64,000 nt of DNA from Peterkaempfera bronchialis (GCF_003258605.2 NZ_CP031264.1:2728001-2792000); one strand, 5' to 3'. Counted from the stretch's first letter, positions 47,230-56,265 are shown. The notes: a model not told the origin generated them from the letters alone. Made by a program: numbers and translations.

Positions 47230-49266
47230 TCAGCGGTACCCGGCCGAGTGGTGCCGGGACTGGTCCGGCGAGGGCTCGCCGCGCCGCACCGCGCCCGGCG
47301 CGCGGGGCACCGGGTGGTCGGCCAGCGCGGAGGAGGTGAGCTGCCACGGCACGCTGGTCACCATCACGCCGGGGGTGAAGAGCAGCCGGCTCTTCAGCCA
47401 GAGCGCGGTCTGGTTGTGGAGCAGGTTCTCCCACCAGTGGCCGACCACATACTCGGGGATGAAGACCGCGACCACGTCGCGCGGGCTGCTGCGCCGGAGC
47501 GTGCGCACATACTCCACCACCGGCTTGGTGATCTCCCGGAAGGGCGAGTCCAGCACCTTGAGCGGCACCGGGATCTCGAACTGCCGCCACTGCTCCTCCA
47601 GCGTGGCGACCTCGTCGCGGTCCACGGCGACGGTGACCGCCTCCAGGCTGTCCGGCCGGAAGGCGCGGGCGTAGGCCAGGGCGCGCAGCGTCGGCTTGTG
47701 CAGCTTGGAGACCAGCACCACCGCCTGTACCCGGGAGGGCGGCTGATAGGTGTCGCGCGGTTCGATGACGGCCAGTTCGGCCGCGAAGGTGTCGTAGTGG
47801 CGGCGGATGCCGCGCATCGTGGTCCAGAGCACCACGGCGGCGAGCACCGCCAGCCAGGCGCCCTGGAGGAACTTGGTGAGCAGCACGATCACCAGCACCA
47901 GTCCGGTGACCACGGCACCGGCCCCGTTGACCACCCGGGCGACCTGGTGGCGGCGGCGCAGCGGGGGGTCGGTGACGGTGGCCAGTTCGCGGTTCCAGTG
48001 CCGCACCATGCCGGTTTGGGAGAGGGTGAAGGAGGTGAAGACGCCCAGGATGTAGAGGTGGATCAGGTTGGTGACGTTGGCTCGGAAGACCGCCAGCAGG
48101 ACGCCCGCCACCACGGCCAGCGCCAGGATGCCGTTGGAGAAGGCCAGCCGGTCGCCGCGGGTGTGCAGTTGGCGGGGCAGATAGCGGTGCTGGGCGAGGA
48201 TCGACGCCAGCAGCGGAAAGCCGTTGAAGGCGGTGTTCGCGGCGAGGATCAGCACCAGCGCGGTGGCCGTCTGGATGAGGTAGAAGGGGAAGGTGTCCGT
48301 GCCGCCGAAGACGGCGGCGGCGATCTGCGCGATCACGGTGCGCTGGGTGAAGTGCGCGCAGTTGCCGGGGAGGCCGGTGAGCTGGCAGGCGTCATTGGTG
48401 ATGTGCACCTTGGCGACCAGCGCGAGGGTGGTGACGCCCGCGAACATGACCACTGCGATCAGGCCCATCGCCGCCAGGGTGGCCGCCGCGTTCTTCGGCT
48501 TGGGCCTGCGGAAGGCGGGCACTCCGTTGGAGATCGCCTCCACGCCGGTCAGCGCGGTACAGCCGCTGGAGAAGGCCCGCAGGCAGAGCATCAGCAGCGC
48601 CAGACCGGCCAGCGCCTGGCTGCCGGGTTCCGGTCGGATTCCGTACGCGGCGCTCTCGGCCACCGGGGCGGTACCCAGCAGATAGCGGACCAGCCCGGTG
48701 CCGACCATGATCAACATGCAGCCGATGAAGAGGTACGTCGGCGTGGCGAACGCCGCTCCGGCCTCGCGCACGCCCCGCAGGTTGATCGCGGCGAGCACGG
48801 CGACGAAGGCCACGGCCATCAGCACCCGGTGCTCGGCCAGCGCGGGGACCGCCGAGATGACGTTGTCCACCCCGGACGCCACCGACACCGCCACGGTCAT
48901 CACATAGTCGACCAGCAGCGCCGCCGCCACCACCAGCCCGGCGGAGGCCCCCAGGTTGGTGGAGACCACCTCGTATGACCCGCCGCCGCTGGGGTAGGCC
49001 CGCACCACCTGGCGGTAGGAGAGCACCACCACCGCCATCAGGCAGACCACCGCCGCCCCGATCCACGGCGTGAAGTGCAGATAGGCGAGCCCGCCGACGG
49101 TCAGCACCAGCAGGATCTCCTGGGTGGCGTAGGCCACCGAGGAGAGCGGGTCGGAGGCGAAGATCGGCAGCGCCAGGCGTTTGGGAAGCAGCGTCTCGTG
49201 CAGCTCCTCGCTGCGCATGGCCCGGCCGATCACCAGGCGCTTGAGCGCTGCGGTCAGATTGAACAC
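47230..49266 (-). CDS. KimA-like APC-superfamily permease
   Basis: The 678-residue membrane protein resembles the Bacillus potassium importer KimA in long stretches: LASDPLSSVAYATQEILL-like start, VLSYRQVVRAYPSGGGSYEV, AFSSGCTALTGVEAISNGVP and PKPKNAAATLAAMGL. About 12 membrane segments are followed by a soluble C-terminal domain of about 190 residues (from QPPSRVQAVVLVSKLHKPTL), where c-di-AMP binds in KimA. It may import potassium or an amino acid. GTG at 49266 starts MFNLTAALKRLVIGRAMRSE. No ydaO-type riboswitch was recognised upstream. Confidence 0.85.
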   Translation of the reverse strand: MFNLTAALKRLVIGRAMRSEELHETLLPKRLALPIFASDPLSSVAYATQEILLVLTVGGLAYLHFTPWIGAAVVCLMAVVVLSYRQVVRAYPSGGGSYEVVSTNLGASAGLVVAAALLVDYVMTVAVSVASGVDNVISAVPALAEHRVLMAVAFVAVLAAINLRGVREAGAAFATPTYLFIGCMLIMVGTGLVRYLLGTAPVAESAAYGIRPEPGSQALAGLALLMLCLRAFSSGCTALTGVEAISNGVPAFRRPKPKNAAATLAAMGLIAVVMFAGVTTLALVAKVHITNDACQLTGLPGNCAHFTQRTVIAQIAAAVFGGTDTFPFYLIQTATALVLILAANTAFNGFPLLASILAQHRYLPRQLHTRGDRLAFSNGILALAVVAGVLLAVFRANVTNLIHLYILGVFTSFTLSQTGMVRHWNRELATVTDPPLRRRHQVARVVNGAGAVVTGLVLVIVLLTKFLQGAWLAVLAAVVLWTTMRGIRRHYDTFAAELAVIEPRDTYQPPSRVQAVVLVSKLHKPTLRALAYARAFRPDSLEAVTVAVDRDEVATLEEQWRQFEIPVPLKVLDSPFREITKPVVEYVRTLRRSSPRDVVAVFIPEYVVGHWWENLLHNQTALWLKSRLLFTPGVMVTSVPWQLTSSALADHPVPRAPGAVRRGEPSPDQSRHHSAGYR

Positions 49267-49479
49267 AGCGCGAGCGTATGCCGCCGGGGGCCGCCGCCCG
49301 GGGGCTTCACCCAGCCGCGCGCGGTGGGCCCCCGAGTCCCTGCCGATGGGCTGTTTCCGCAGGTGGGGACGGGTGCGGGGGTACGGCGCCATGCCGTGGG
49401 CGGCTCGGTTGCGGCAGCCTGGCGGCCTGGCGGCCTCTCCGGTGAATCACCCGGACAGGCCAGTGCGGGCTCACCACCG

Positions 49480-49953
49480 TCACCTCGGCCGCGTGCCGCC
49501 CGCGCTTCCTGCGCCCCGCGCTCCGCCGCTGCGCGGGGGGCTTCCCGCAGCGGGCCCGGCGCCGACCGGGGCGTCCGGTACGGGCGCCCGCTCCCGGGCC
49601 TCCTGCTGCGGCGGCGTGGCGGCCGACGGGTCCAGGGCGGGCAGCACCGCCACCACCTCGGCCACCCGGGTCAGCGTCAGCAGCCTCAGCAGCCGGGGTT
49701 CGGTGACCATGGCCGTCACCGTGCCGCCCCGCTCACGCGCCCGGCGGGCCGCCCGCACCAGCGGCCCCAGCCCCGCGCAGTCCGCGAAGGTCACCTCCCG
49801 CAGGTCGACCAGCAGATCGCACCCGGGATGGCTGTCGGCCGCCTCCGCCAGCAGCCGGTCGGCGCCCGGCGCGGTCAGCAGATCCAGCTCACCCCGCAGG
49901 ACCACCACCGACCCGAAGCAGAGGGGGCGGGCGGAGGAAGGAGTGTGGTGCAT
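49480..49953 (-). CDS. STAS-domain anti-sigma-factor antagonist
   Basis: The 157-residue protein has a STAS fold over residues about 10-105: VVVLRGELDLLTAPGADRLL, CDLLVDLREVTFADCAGLGP. The Cys in FADCAGLG occupies the place of the phosphorylated Ser (usually DSSGL), so this antagonist may be insensitive to a Ser kinase. A Pro/Ala/Gly-rich disordered tail follows. Antagonists of this type release sigma factors from HATPase anti-sigma proteins; one such HATPase is encoded at 55401, but pairing is not shown. Confidence 0.82.
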   Translation of the reverse strand: MHHTPSSARPLCFGSVVVLRGELDLLTAPGADRLLAEAADSHPGCDLLVDLREVTFADCAGLGPLVRAARRARERGGTVTAMVTEPRLLRLLTLTRVAEVVAVLPALDPSAATPPQQEARERAPVPDAPVGAGPAAGSPPRSGGARGAGSAGGTRPR

Positions 49954-50031
49954 GGTCGACTCCTCTCACGGGAGCGACCCCGGCCGAGTACCACCCGGGG
50001 TTCCGATCGTGTGCTCAACGGGACCGCCCCG

Positions 50032-50760
50032 TCAAGGCACCCGCCGCCCCGGGCCCTCCCGGGCCGCCCGGGGCCGCACCGGCGCCTCCAGGTCGGGCAC
50101 GAGCGCGGCCACCTCCTCCGGACGCCAGCGGCCGGCCGCCCCCGGACGGCTGCTGAGGTAGCGGGCGACCCTCCCCACCTCCCAGCCGTGCGCCTCCACC
50201 AGCCCCGACGCCAGATACCGCAGATACGCGGCGGCCGGCCGCCGCCACTCCACCTCGGAGCTGCGCCACGGCGCCGTGAAGGTCAGCACCGGGTACCCGT
50301 CGAGCACCCCGCAGCAGACCAGCGTCTCGTACCGCCCGGGCCCCAGCTCCGCACGGCCGTCCGCCAGCACCCCGGCCAGCTCCAGATCCGCCCCCGGCTC
50401 CCGGTACATCTCCTGCGCCGCGATGTCCGAGAACTGCGCGGCGGTCACCAGGTAGGCCCGCGCCGGCATCTCCCCGGGATCGCCCGGGTCGTGGAACGCC
50501 ATGCCGCCGGTCCACGCCCCGGACTCCATCGCGAAGTACAGCCGCCCCGGCAGCATCACCGGCACCATCCGCCCCGGCCGCCGCGTGTCCCGGCACCCTG
50601 GATACCGCCGCGCCCCATCCGGCGGCCTGCCCCCGGCCAGGTAGTACAGCAGCCGGTGGAGATGCATGTTCGATCCGTAGGCGGCGTACCACACATGGTG
50701 CGCGGTGGCCGCCCGCGCGCCACGGCGCTCGGGTCTGCGCGGGGTGGTCATGGTCCCCAT
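50032..50760 (-). CDS. Gamma-glutamylcyclotransferase-like fold protein
   Basis: The 242-residue protein has the GGCT-fold entry [18 protein letters not shown] (YGSN binds the substrate carboxylate), then a cyclotransferase-like core ([40 protein letters not shown]). It would act on gamma-glutamyl compounds, but the catalytic Glu position could not be verified. Start codon is ATG 50760 or 50751. Streptomycete homologs are often mislabelled as histone deacetylases. Confidence 0.72.
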   Translation of the reverse strand: MGTMTTPRRPERRGARAATAHHVWYAAYGSNMHLHRLLYYLAGGRPPDGARRYPGCRDTRRPGRMVPVMLPGRLYFAMESGAWTGGMAFHDPGDPGEMPARAYLVTAAQFSDIAAQEMYREPGADLELAGVLADGRAELGPGRYETLVCCGVLDGYPVLTFTAPWRSSEVEWRRPAAAYLRYLASGLVEAHGWEVGRVARYLSSRPGAAGRWRPEEVAALVPDLEAPVRPRAAREGPGRRVP

Positions 50761-50804
50761 CCATACCCACCCGAGACCGCCCACCCGGGAAGCCGGACGC
50801 AAAA

Positions 50805-50842
50805 GAGGCCCGCCACCTGCGTTTCCGCAGGTGGCGGGCCTC
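50805..50842 (-). terminator. Terminator after tRNA-Tyr
   Basis: A perfect 17-bp stem (GAGGCCCGCCACCTGCG and complement) with a four-base loop is followed on the minus strand by TTTTGCG. It lies 12 nt after the tRNA 3' end. Confidence 0.92.
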
Positions 50843-50854
50843 TTGGCGATGCTG

Positions 50855-50936
50855 TGGCGGGTGTAGGGTTCGAACCTACGTAGGCATAGCCGGCAGATTT
50901 ACAGTCTGCTCCCTTTGGCCGCTCGGGCAACCCGCC
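50855..50936 (-). tRNA. tRNA-Tyr (GTA)
   Basis: The 82-nt class II tRNA has acceptor GGCGGGT/ACCCGCC plus A, anticodon stem-loop GCAGACTGTAAATCTGC with GTA, a long variable arm, and T arm TAGGTTCGAACCTA. No CCA end is encoded. It stands alone with its own terminator. Confidence 0.96.
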
Positions 50937-51125
50937 GGGTCATCTCACCGGGCCGGGGCCCCGCTCGACGTCGTAAACAATACCCGATCCCCGGGGGTGG
51001 TCCGCCACCCGGTTGATCACAGTTGGATCATCCGGGAGGCAGGCTTGCGCGGCGACCGCCGCCGGGCCGGGTGGATAGGGTGGGCGGCAGCCAGTGCCGT
51101 ACCAGCGTCAAGGAGAACCGACAGC

Positions 51126-51614
51126 ATGGCCGACTCCAGTTTCGACATCGTTTCGAAGGTCGAGCGGCAGGAGGTCGACAACGCCCTCAACCAGGCTGCC
51201 CGCGAGATCGCCACCCGCTTCGACTTCAAGAACGTGGGCGCGTCCATCGCCTGGTCGGGCGAGAAGATCGAGATGAAGGCCAACTCCGAGGAGCGCGTCA
51301 AGGCGATCCTCGACGTCTTCGAGACCAAGCTGGTGAAGCGGAGCATCTCGCTGAAGGCGCTGGACGCCGGCGAGCCGCAGCTCTCCGGCAAGGAGTACCG
51401 GATCTCCGCCTCCATCAAGGAGGGCATCTCCCAGGAGGACGCCAAGAAGGTCTCGAAGATCATCCGGGACGAGGGCCCCAAGGGCGTCAAGGCGCAGATC
51501 CAGGGCGACGAACTCCGGGTCTCCTCCAAGAGCCGCGACGACCTCCAGGCCGTCCAGGCCCTGCTCAAGGGCAAGGACCTGGACTTCGCCCTCCAGTTTG
51601 TGAACTACCGCTAG
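51126..51614 (+). CDS. yajQ: YajQ-family nucleotide-binding protein
   Basis: The 162-residue protein has the double ferredoxin-like fold of UPF0234: [38 protein letters not shown], and [20 protein letters not shown]. YajQ proteins bind nucleotides, including cyclic di-GMP in some bacteria, and tRNA-like RNA in vitro. AAGGAG lies about 10 nt before the ATG. It is monocistronic, opposite to tRNA-Tyr, and followed by a long hairpin. Confidence 0.95.
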   Translation: MADSSFDIVSKVERQEVDNALNQAAREIATRFDFKNVGASIAWSGEKIEMKANSEERVKAILDVFETKLVKRSISLKALDAGEPQLSGKEYRISASIKEGISQEDAKKVSKIIRDEGPKGVKAQIQGDELRVSSKSRDDLQAVQALLKGKDLDFALQFVNYR

Positions 51615-51631
51615 GGCGATAGTCCGCCGCA

Positions 51632-51687
51632 GGGCACACGAGGGCACCGCGCCGAGAACCGACTCGATCGCGGCCCTCGTCGTGCCC
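51632..51687 (+). terminator. Terminator after yajQ
   Basis: A long near-perfect stem pairs GGGCACACGAGGGC with GCCCTCGTCGTGCCC, extended by CGCG/CGCG inside. It lies 18 nt after the yajQ stop. Confidence 0.75.
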
Positions 51688-51736
51688 GTCTCGCCCGCCT
51701 CGCCTGTCTCGTCATGGCCTGAGGCGAGTGCAGAGT

Positions 51737-52768
51737 TCAGGTGATCGTCGCGGCGCGCTGGTCGAGCTGCCGGGCCGCGGGGACGTCGCGCAGCCGGCCG
51801 AGGCGGGCCCGCATCTCCGCCACGGCCTCGGTGACCCTGACGGAGCGGACGCCCTCGGCGGTGTCGAGGAAGTCGCTCCAGGTGGCGAGCGCGGCGTCGG
51901 TGTCCTCACGGCGGAGGTGGACCTGGCCGAGGTCGGCCAGGACGATGGCGCGGGTGCGGCGGCGGTCCAGGCCGTGGATGTCGAGGGCGTGGCGGAGGTG
52001 GTCCCGGGCCGCGTCCAGATCGCCCAGCCGGACCAGGATCATCCCGGACTCATGGGCCCACCGTCCGGCGTCGTAGTGGGCGGCCCAGGACTCCCCCGGG
52101 GTCTTCGGGGCGTTCTCGATCGCGCTCTGGGAGGCCGAGAGCGCGATGGCGGCGGCACGGTGGTCGCCGTCCAGCGCGGCGGCGTTGGCACGTGTGGCCT
52201 GGTAGTACGCAACCGCCCGGGGGTCCTCGACACCGCGTGCGTAGTGGACGCACTCCTCCGCCAGGCGGACGGCGGCGGCGCGGTGGCCCAGTTCGATGGC
52301 CTGCACCGCCATGCCGCGCAGGGCAGTGGCGGCCAGTTCGGGGTCGTCGGCTTCGGCAGCCAGGCGGAAGGAGTGGGCGTAGTACTGCTGAGCCAGTCCC
52401 TGGTCGCCCTCGTCGCCCGCCATCCACCCGGCCAGGTGGACCAGCTGCGAGGTCGCCGCGAACAGCTCCCGCCCGGTCTCCTCCGAGTAGGTGCCGTGCA
52501 GCCAGGGGGCGACGTCCTGGGTCAGGTAGCGCACGGCCAGGTGACGGGCGTGGCCGCCGCCGATCTCGGAAGCGGCGTCGCCGAGCACCGAGGTCATCTG
52601 CCGGATCGCCATCACCTCCCCCCAGCCGACGTCGACCGGCCTTCCCGAGGCGACGGCGCGGGTTCGGCGGGTGACCGCGTCCAGGTCGGGGAGGGACAGG
52701 GCGGCGAGCGCATAGGCGCCGGTGGCGGCGGCGAGGAACTGTCGACGTTCCAAGTCCAACCCTCCCAA
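51737..52768 (-). CDS. TPR-type regulator lacking its DNA-binding domain
   Basis: The 343-residue protein begins MGGLDLERRQFLAAATGAYA, a sequence that in streptomycete regulators usually follows an N-terminal XRE helix-turn-helix. The rest is an array of helical TPR-like repeats (YYAHSFRLAAEADDPELAAT; DHLRHALDIHGLDRRRTRAI). No helix-turn-helix is found in this frame or in the 255 nt upstream, so the gene is either 5'-truncated or a free-standing sensor domain. The full regulator at 53707 has a similar TPR-type architecture. A twin-arginine-like RRQFL start is probably coincidental. Confidence 0.7.
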   Translation of the reverse strand: MGGLDLERRQFLAAATGAYALAALSLPDLDAVTRRTRAVASGRPVDVGWGEVMAIRQMTSVLGDAASEIGGGHARHLAVRYLTQDVAPWLHGTYSEETGRELFAATSQLVHLAGWMAGDEGDQGLAQQYYAHSFRLAAEADDPELAATALRGMAVQAIELGHRAAAVRLAEECVHYARGVEDPRAVAYYQATRANAAALDGDHRAAAIALSASQSAIENAPKTPGESWAAHYDAGRWAHESGMILVRLGDLDAARDHLRHALDIHGLDRRRTRAIVLADLGQVHLRREDTDAALATWSDFLDTAEGVRSVRVTEAVAEMRARLGRLRDVPAARQLDQRAATIT

Positions 52769-53023
52769 GCGGATGACTGAGGCGACGCTATCGCCGCACA
52801 GGCCCGGTACGGCACCGCAAGCAGGCCATGCCGTCGCCGCGTCATCCGGCCACTCCTGGCTCCGGTGGCGGCGGCGAGGTCGGCCAGTCGTTGCGAACGG
52901 CCGGGCCGAGCCACTGCCGCTGGTCGGGGCGTGAAGAGTGGCGAGGCAAGTCGTCGCGGCGGGTGGGCTGGACGTCGTGGAGGGCGATCCGGTAGTCCGC
53001 CGCGTGCGGCTGAGGGTAGTGGC

Positions 53024-53692
53024 TCAGATCGCCAGGAGGCGGTTGGTGAAGCCGTCGCGAACCAGGGCTTGGTAGGCGTCATGGACGTCCCCCGGAACGT
53101 CCTGCTCGATGGCGAAGCCGAGCTTCGGGTACTCGATCACCCGCTGGAGGTCGCCGACGAGCATCTCGGCGACCCGGCACTCGTCGCCCATGGCCTTGAG
53201 GTAGTCGTCGAAGTCCGTGGGCTGAGAGGCGCAGATGATCCGGGCCTCGGGCCAGACCTTGCGGGCGGTGGCGTAGGAGCGGCGTTCCATGTACGGCATG
53301 GCGATCAGCATCACCGTGCTGGGCTCGATCCCGGCCTCGGCCATGACCTGCCGCGACAGGGTGATGTTCTGGCCGGTGTTGGTGGCGTTGGGCTCCACCA
53401 GGATCGCCGCCTCAGGCACGCCGAGGGCGGTGGCGTGCTCGCGGAAGTGGACCGCCTCGCCGCGTGGGAACCGCTCGGGAGCGGTGGGATTGGGTCCGCC
53501 TGAGAAGACGAGCACGGGGAAGAGGCCGGCGCGGTACAGCTCGGCGCAGTAGGCGGGCACACCGAAGTCGTGGCTGCCCAAGCCGATCGCGGCGTCGGCG
53601 GGGCGCAGGTCGTGGTGCATCTGGTGGTAGTCCCAGAGCAGCTTGGCCTGCTGCCGCTGCTCCTCGTCCAGGCCCGGTCTGTTGTCCGCCAC
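53024..53692 (-). CDS. YdcF/DUF218-like protein
   Basis: The 222-residue protein has the DUF218 fold: DAAIGLGSHDFGVPAYCAEL, LVFSGGPNPTAPERFPRGEA, and the conserved acidic/Asn step LVEPNATNTGQNITLSRQVM. No signal peptide or membrane segment is present, unlike the SanA/YdcF envelope proteins, so it is a cytoplasmic member. GTG at 53692 has GGGAGACG upstream. It begins 14 nt after the HTH/TPR regulator stop and is likely co-transcribed with it. Members of the family bind S-adenosylmethionine or act on envelope in other bacteria; role here is unknown. Confidence 0.82.
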   Translation of the reverse strand: MADNRPGLDEEQRQQAKLLWDYHQMHHDLRPADAAIGLGSHDFGVPAYCAELYRAGLFPVLVFSGGPNPTAPERFPRGEAVHFREHATALGVPEAAILVEPNATNTGQNITLSRQVMAEAGIEPSTVMLIAMPYMERRSYATARKVWPEARIICASQPTDFDDYLKAMGDECRVAEMLVGDLQRVIEYPKLGFAIEQDVPGDVHDAYQALVRDGFTNRLLAI

Positions 53693-53706
53693 GCGCGTCT
53701 CCCTGG

Positions 53707-54798
53707 TCACCGTCGCCCGGAGCAGGGCAGCCCCCGGCTGGAGGTCCGGATGCCCTCGATGGAACGAAGCTGGTGGCACAGGCCGTACCGCGCGGCCGCC
53801 TTCGCCGCCTGGTCGAGGACGCGGAGTCCATCATCCACGGTCGCAGGGTCCGACAGCAGGATGTGCCCGTGAGCGGTGTCCAGGCGGACGCGCTGCATGG
53901 GCGTGTCGGTGGTGCCGGTCGCGCGCGCGGTGTCGATGAAGTGCAGAGCACGGGTCAGGTCACCAGCACCGCGATAGGCCAGGGCGAGTTTCTGCTGGGC
54001 GACCGACCAGTCGTCGGGCTCGGTCAGGTCTTCGAAGTCTCGGCTGGCGGCGAGCATGACGCGGGCCGCGTACTCCTGGTTGCCCTCCTTGCTGAGCGCG
54101 GTGCCGACCCACAGCCGGGCGCGGGCACGGTCGCGGTGCGAGAGCCGCTCGTCCATGGCCAGAAGTTCGTAGCGGCGCGCGGCGGCGTCGAGCTTGCCGC
54201 TCATCTCGGCGACCACGGCTTGGGACAGTTCGACCTGCGCGATCCGGCGGGGCACGTCGAGCCGGGTGAAGATCTGCTGAGCCCTGGCGTAGGAGTGCTG
54301 GGCGGACAGCGGACCCAGCAGTAGGCCTTGGTCACGTTGCAGGTCGGCTTCGAGGAGAGTGGAGCGGCCGAGCAGGTACAGGCCGCGCTCGTCCAGTTCG
54401 CCAGGTGTCCACCGGCTGGTCCAGCGGCCGAGCAGGCTGTGGGCGAAGGGAAAGTTCTGGCGGCTGAGTGCGATGACTGTGCGGTCCAGGTCCTCGGTCC
54501 AGGTCTCGTACTCCCACAGCCGGGGGCCGGCCGTCGTGACACGTGGGGCAGCGCTCACGCCGGCTTCAGAGAGCGCCACCTCGAAGCGCAGGTGCACGGC
54601 CACGTCGCCGCGTGCGAGAGCGGTGTCCAGGATGGCCTGGGTGTCAGGCTGTGGCCGGGTACTGGTGCCGAGCTTCTCCCACTTGGCCACCGTACGGGGC
54701 GCGACGCCCAAGTGCTCGGCGAAGGCCCGGATGCTCATGCGCAGGGCAGCGCGCAGGGCCTTGGCCTCAAGGCCGGTCCATTGGTGCACGGTCGCCAC
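53707..54798 (-). CDS. XRE-family regulator with TPR-like C-terminal domain
   Basis: The 363-residue protein has an N-terminal helix-turn-helix (ALRMSIRAFAEHLGVAPRTV, then AKWEKLG; about residues 16-43) of the type MHQWTGxEAxALRxAL common in streptomycetes. A linker leads to helical repeats (AQQIFTRLDVPRRIAQVELS; ARLWVGTALSKEGNQEYAAR). GTG at 54798 is chosen because AAGGGAGG is 7 nt upstream. Regulators of this build sense a small ligand through the TPR part. It probably controls the downstream ydcF-like gene and itself. Confidence 0.85.
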   Translation of the reverse strand: MATVHQWTGLEAKALRAALRMSIRAFAEHLGVAPRTVAKWEKLGTSTRPQPDTQAILDTALARGDVAVHLRFEVALSEAGVSAAPRVTTAGPRLWEYETWTEDLDRTVIALSRQNFPFAHSLLGRWTSRWTPGELDERGLYLLGRSTLLEADLQRDQGLLLGPLSAQHSYARAQQIFTRLDVPRRIAQVELSQAVVAEMSGKLDAAARRYELLAMDERLSHRDRARARLWVGTALSKEGNQEYAARVMLAASRDFEDLTEPDDWSVAQQKLALAYRGAGDLTRALHFIDTARATGTTDTPMQRVRLDTAHGHILLSDPATVDDGLRVLDQAAKAAARYGLCHQLRSIEGIRTSSRGLPCSGRR

Positions 54799-54990
54799 GA
54801 GTCGCCTCCCTTCGCAGCCATGGAAGCACCCGGCACTGACAGAGGGAGGCGAAAGTGCATCAAAAGTGCAACAGGAGACCATTCCCGCCACATCGGCCCG
54901 CCCGGCACGCTCGAAGCAACCGATTCCCCGGACTACCAGCTGTAGCTGACGTCTCATCAGTCAGGCTGGCCAAAGGATGGTCGAGCACCC

Positions 54991-55404
54991 ATGGAACCGC
55001 TGACCGAGCACCGCCCGCTCCACAGTCCCGTCGTCTACGGATTCCTCCACCTGGTCAGGGCGCCGGTATCCCGGCACGCCGCCCTGGCCCAGGCGTTGGC
55101 CGAGTACTGCCGACGGCACGAGCTGCTGCTCGCCGGGGTCTTCACGGAACGCCATCGTCCCGAGGACGCATCCTCTCCGGCGTTCACCGGACTGCTGGAC
55201 GTACTGGCCATGTCCGGGACCTACGGGGTCGTGCTGCCCACGGCTTCCCACCTCGGCCCGAGGCCCGTCGTACGCGCCAGAAGCGACCGGATCGCCGCCG
55301 CCGGAACCCGGCTCCTGCTGGTGCGCCGCTGCGGGCCCGGCCACCGCATCGGACCGAGCTACACGGACCCGGGGCAGTCCGCACCGCGCGGGAGCTCGAT
55401 GTGA
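54991..55404 (+). CDS. Resolvase-fold-like small protein
   Basis: The 137-residue protein has an alpha/beta pattern like the N-terminal domain of serine recombinases (VVYGFLHLVRAPVSRHAALA; LAEYCRRHELLLAGVFTERH; MSGTYGVVLPTASHLGPRP), but the catalytic Ser and the recombinase DNA-binding domain are missing. It cannot recombine DNA. Its end overlaps the HATPase gene (GTGA), so the two are coupled. Such pairs are frequent in streptomycetes, and the fold may serve as a protein-interaction module for the kinase-like partner. Confidence 0.6.
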   Translation: MEPLTEHRPLHSPVVYGFLHLVRAPVSRHAALAQALAEYCRRHELLLAGVFTERHRPEDASSPAFTGLLDVLAMSGTYGVVLPTASHLGPRPVVRARSDRIAAAGTRLLLVRRCGPGHRIGPSYTDPGQSAPRGSSM

Positions 55405-55832
55405 CCGTGCTCAAGCCCTCCGCATCGACCTTGCGGTTGACGCTTCCGGCGGTCTCGGCATCGGTACCGCAGCTTCGGCGGGAGGCAATCGGCGCGCTCG
55501 CCGCCCATGGCCTGAGCCGCGAACACCCCATCGTGGACACGGCGTTGATCACGCTGAACGAGCTGGCCACCAACTGCGTTCGGCACGCGGCCGTCGCCTC
55601 CCCCACCTTCGATGTCCGGCTCACGGTCGAGCCGGGCCAACTGGTCCTGGCCGTCCACGACCGGCATCCCTACCGGCCCCGCGCGCTGCCGGTGCCGCAC
55701 GCAGACGACAGCGGCGGCTGGGGCCTCTACCTGGTCTGCCGGCTTGTCGAGGAAGCCGGGGGCGGCGTGGAGGTTCCGTCGGACCGGGACGGCCGGGGCA
55801 AGACCGTGATCGTCCGGCTGCCCCTGTGCTGA
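55401..55832 (+). CDS. RsbW-like HATPase (anti-sigma/regulatory kinase)
   Basis: The 143-residue protein is an HATPase_c_2 domain: N-box LITLNELATNCVRHAAVA, G1 VLAVHDRHPYRP and G2-like DDSGGWGLYLVCRLVEEAGG. Isolated domains of this sort bind ATP and act as anti-sigma factors or Ser kinases of STAS antagonists. It begins with GTG in the GTGA overlap with the resolvase-like gene. Streptomycetes carry dozens of these, and the target here is unknown; the STAS protein at 49480 is one candidate. Confidence 0.85.
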   Translation: MTVLKPSASTLRLTLPAVSASVPQLRREAIGALAAHGLSREHPIVDTALITLNELATNCVRHAAVASPTFDVRLTVEPGQLVLAVHDRHPYRPRALPVPHADDSGGWGLYLVCRLVEEAGGGVEVPSDRDGRGKTVIVRLPLC

Positions 55833-55872
55833 GGGGCGTGGTGCCCGGCCGGAGCGGTCCGGGTGGCGGTGG

Positions 55873-56265
55873 TCAGCGGGTGGCGAAGGGTTGGTCGGTG
55901 GGGACGATCTCGCGGCCGAGGGGGAGGAGGGAGATGGGGATCAGCTTGAAGTTGGCGATGCCCAGGGGGATGCCGATGATCGTGAGGCAGAGGGCGATGC
56001 CGGTGGTGATGTGGGCGAGGGCCAGCCACCAGCCGGCGACGATGATCCAGATGACATTGCCGATCAGGGACCCCGCGCCCGCGTCGCGCCGCTCGACGGT
56101 GGTGCGGCCGAACGGCCAGAGGGCGTAGGAGGCGATCCGGAAGGAGGCGATGCCGAAGGGGATGGTGATGATCAGGATGCAGCAGATGAGGCCCGCGATG
56201 ACATAGCCGATCGCCATCCAGAAGCCGCAGAGCACCAGCCAGATCAGGTTCAGAACGGTTCTCAT
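55873..56265 (-). CDS. YccF-domain membrane protein
   Basis: The 130-residue protein has two YccF repeats, each with a membrane segment: [20 protein letters not shown]...[12 protein letters not shown] and [20 protein letters not shown]...[13 protein letters not shown]. The repeated IPxGIAxFKL/RI step is the family mark. Role unknown; it lies in the inner membrane. Its ATG overlaps the htpX stop (ATGA), so they are translationally coupled. Confidence 0.92.
   Translation of the reverse strand: MRTVLNLIWLVLCGFWMAIGYVIAGLICCILIITIPFGIASFRIASYALWPFGRTTVERRDAGAGSLIGNVIWIIVAGWWLALAHITTGIALCLTIIGIPLGIANFKLIPISLLPLGREIVPTDQPFATR

Noticed and set aside
46991-47590. N-terminal extension of the acetyltransferase gene to about 400 residues
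   Set aside because: The extension is low-complexity, has no family match, and runs into the neighbouring permease gene; a good ribosome site precedes GTG 46990.
49267-49479. c-di-AMP (ydaO) riboswitch before the KimA-like gene
   Set aside because: The leader is too short and no conserved ydaO core was recognised.
51737-52768. Twin-arginine signal peptide on the TPR protein
   Set aside because: RRQFLAAATGAYALAALSLP looks like one, but the same motif is common inside cytoplasmic streptomycete regulators.
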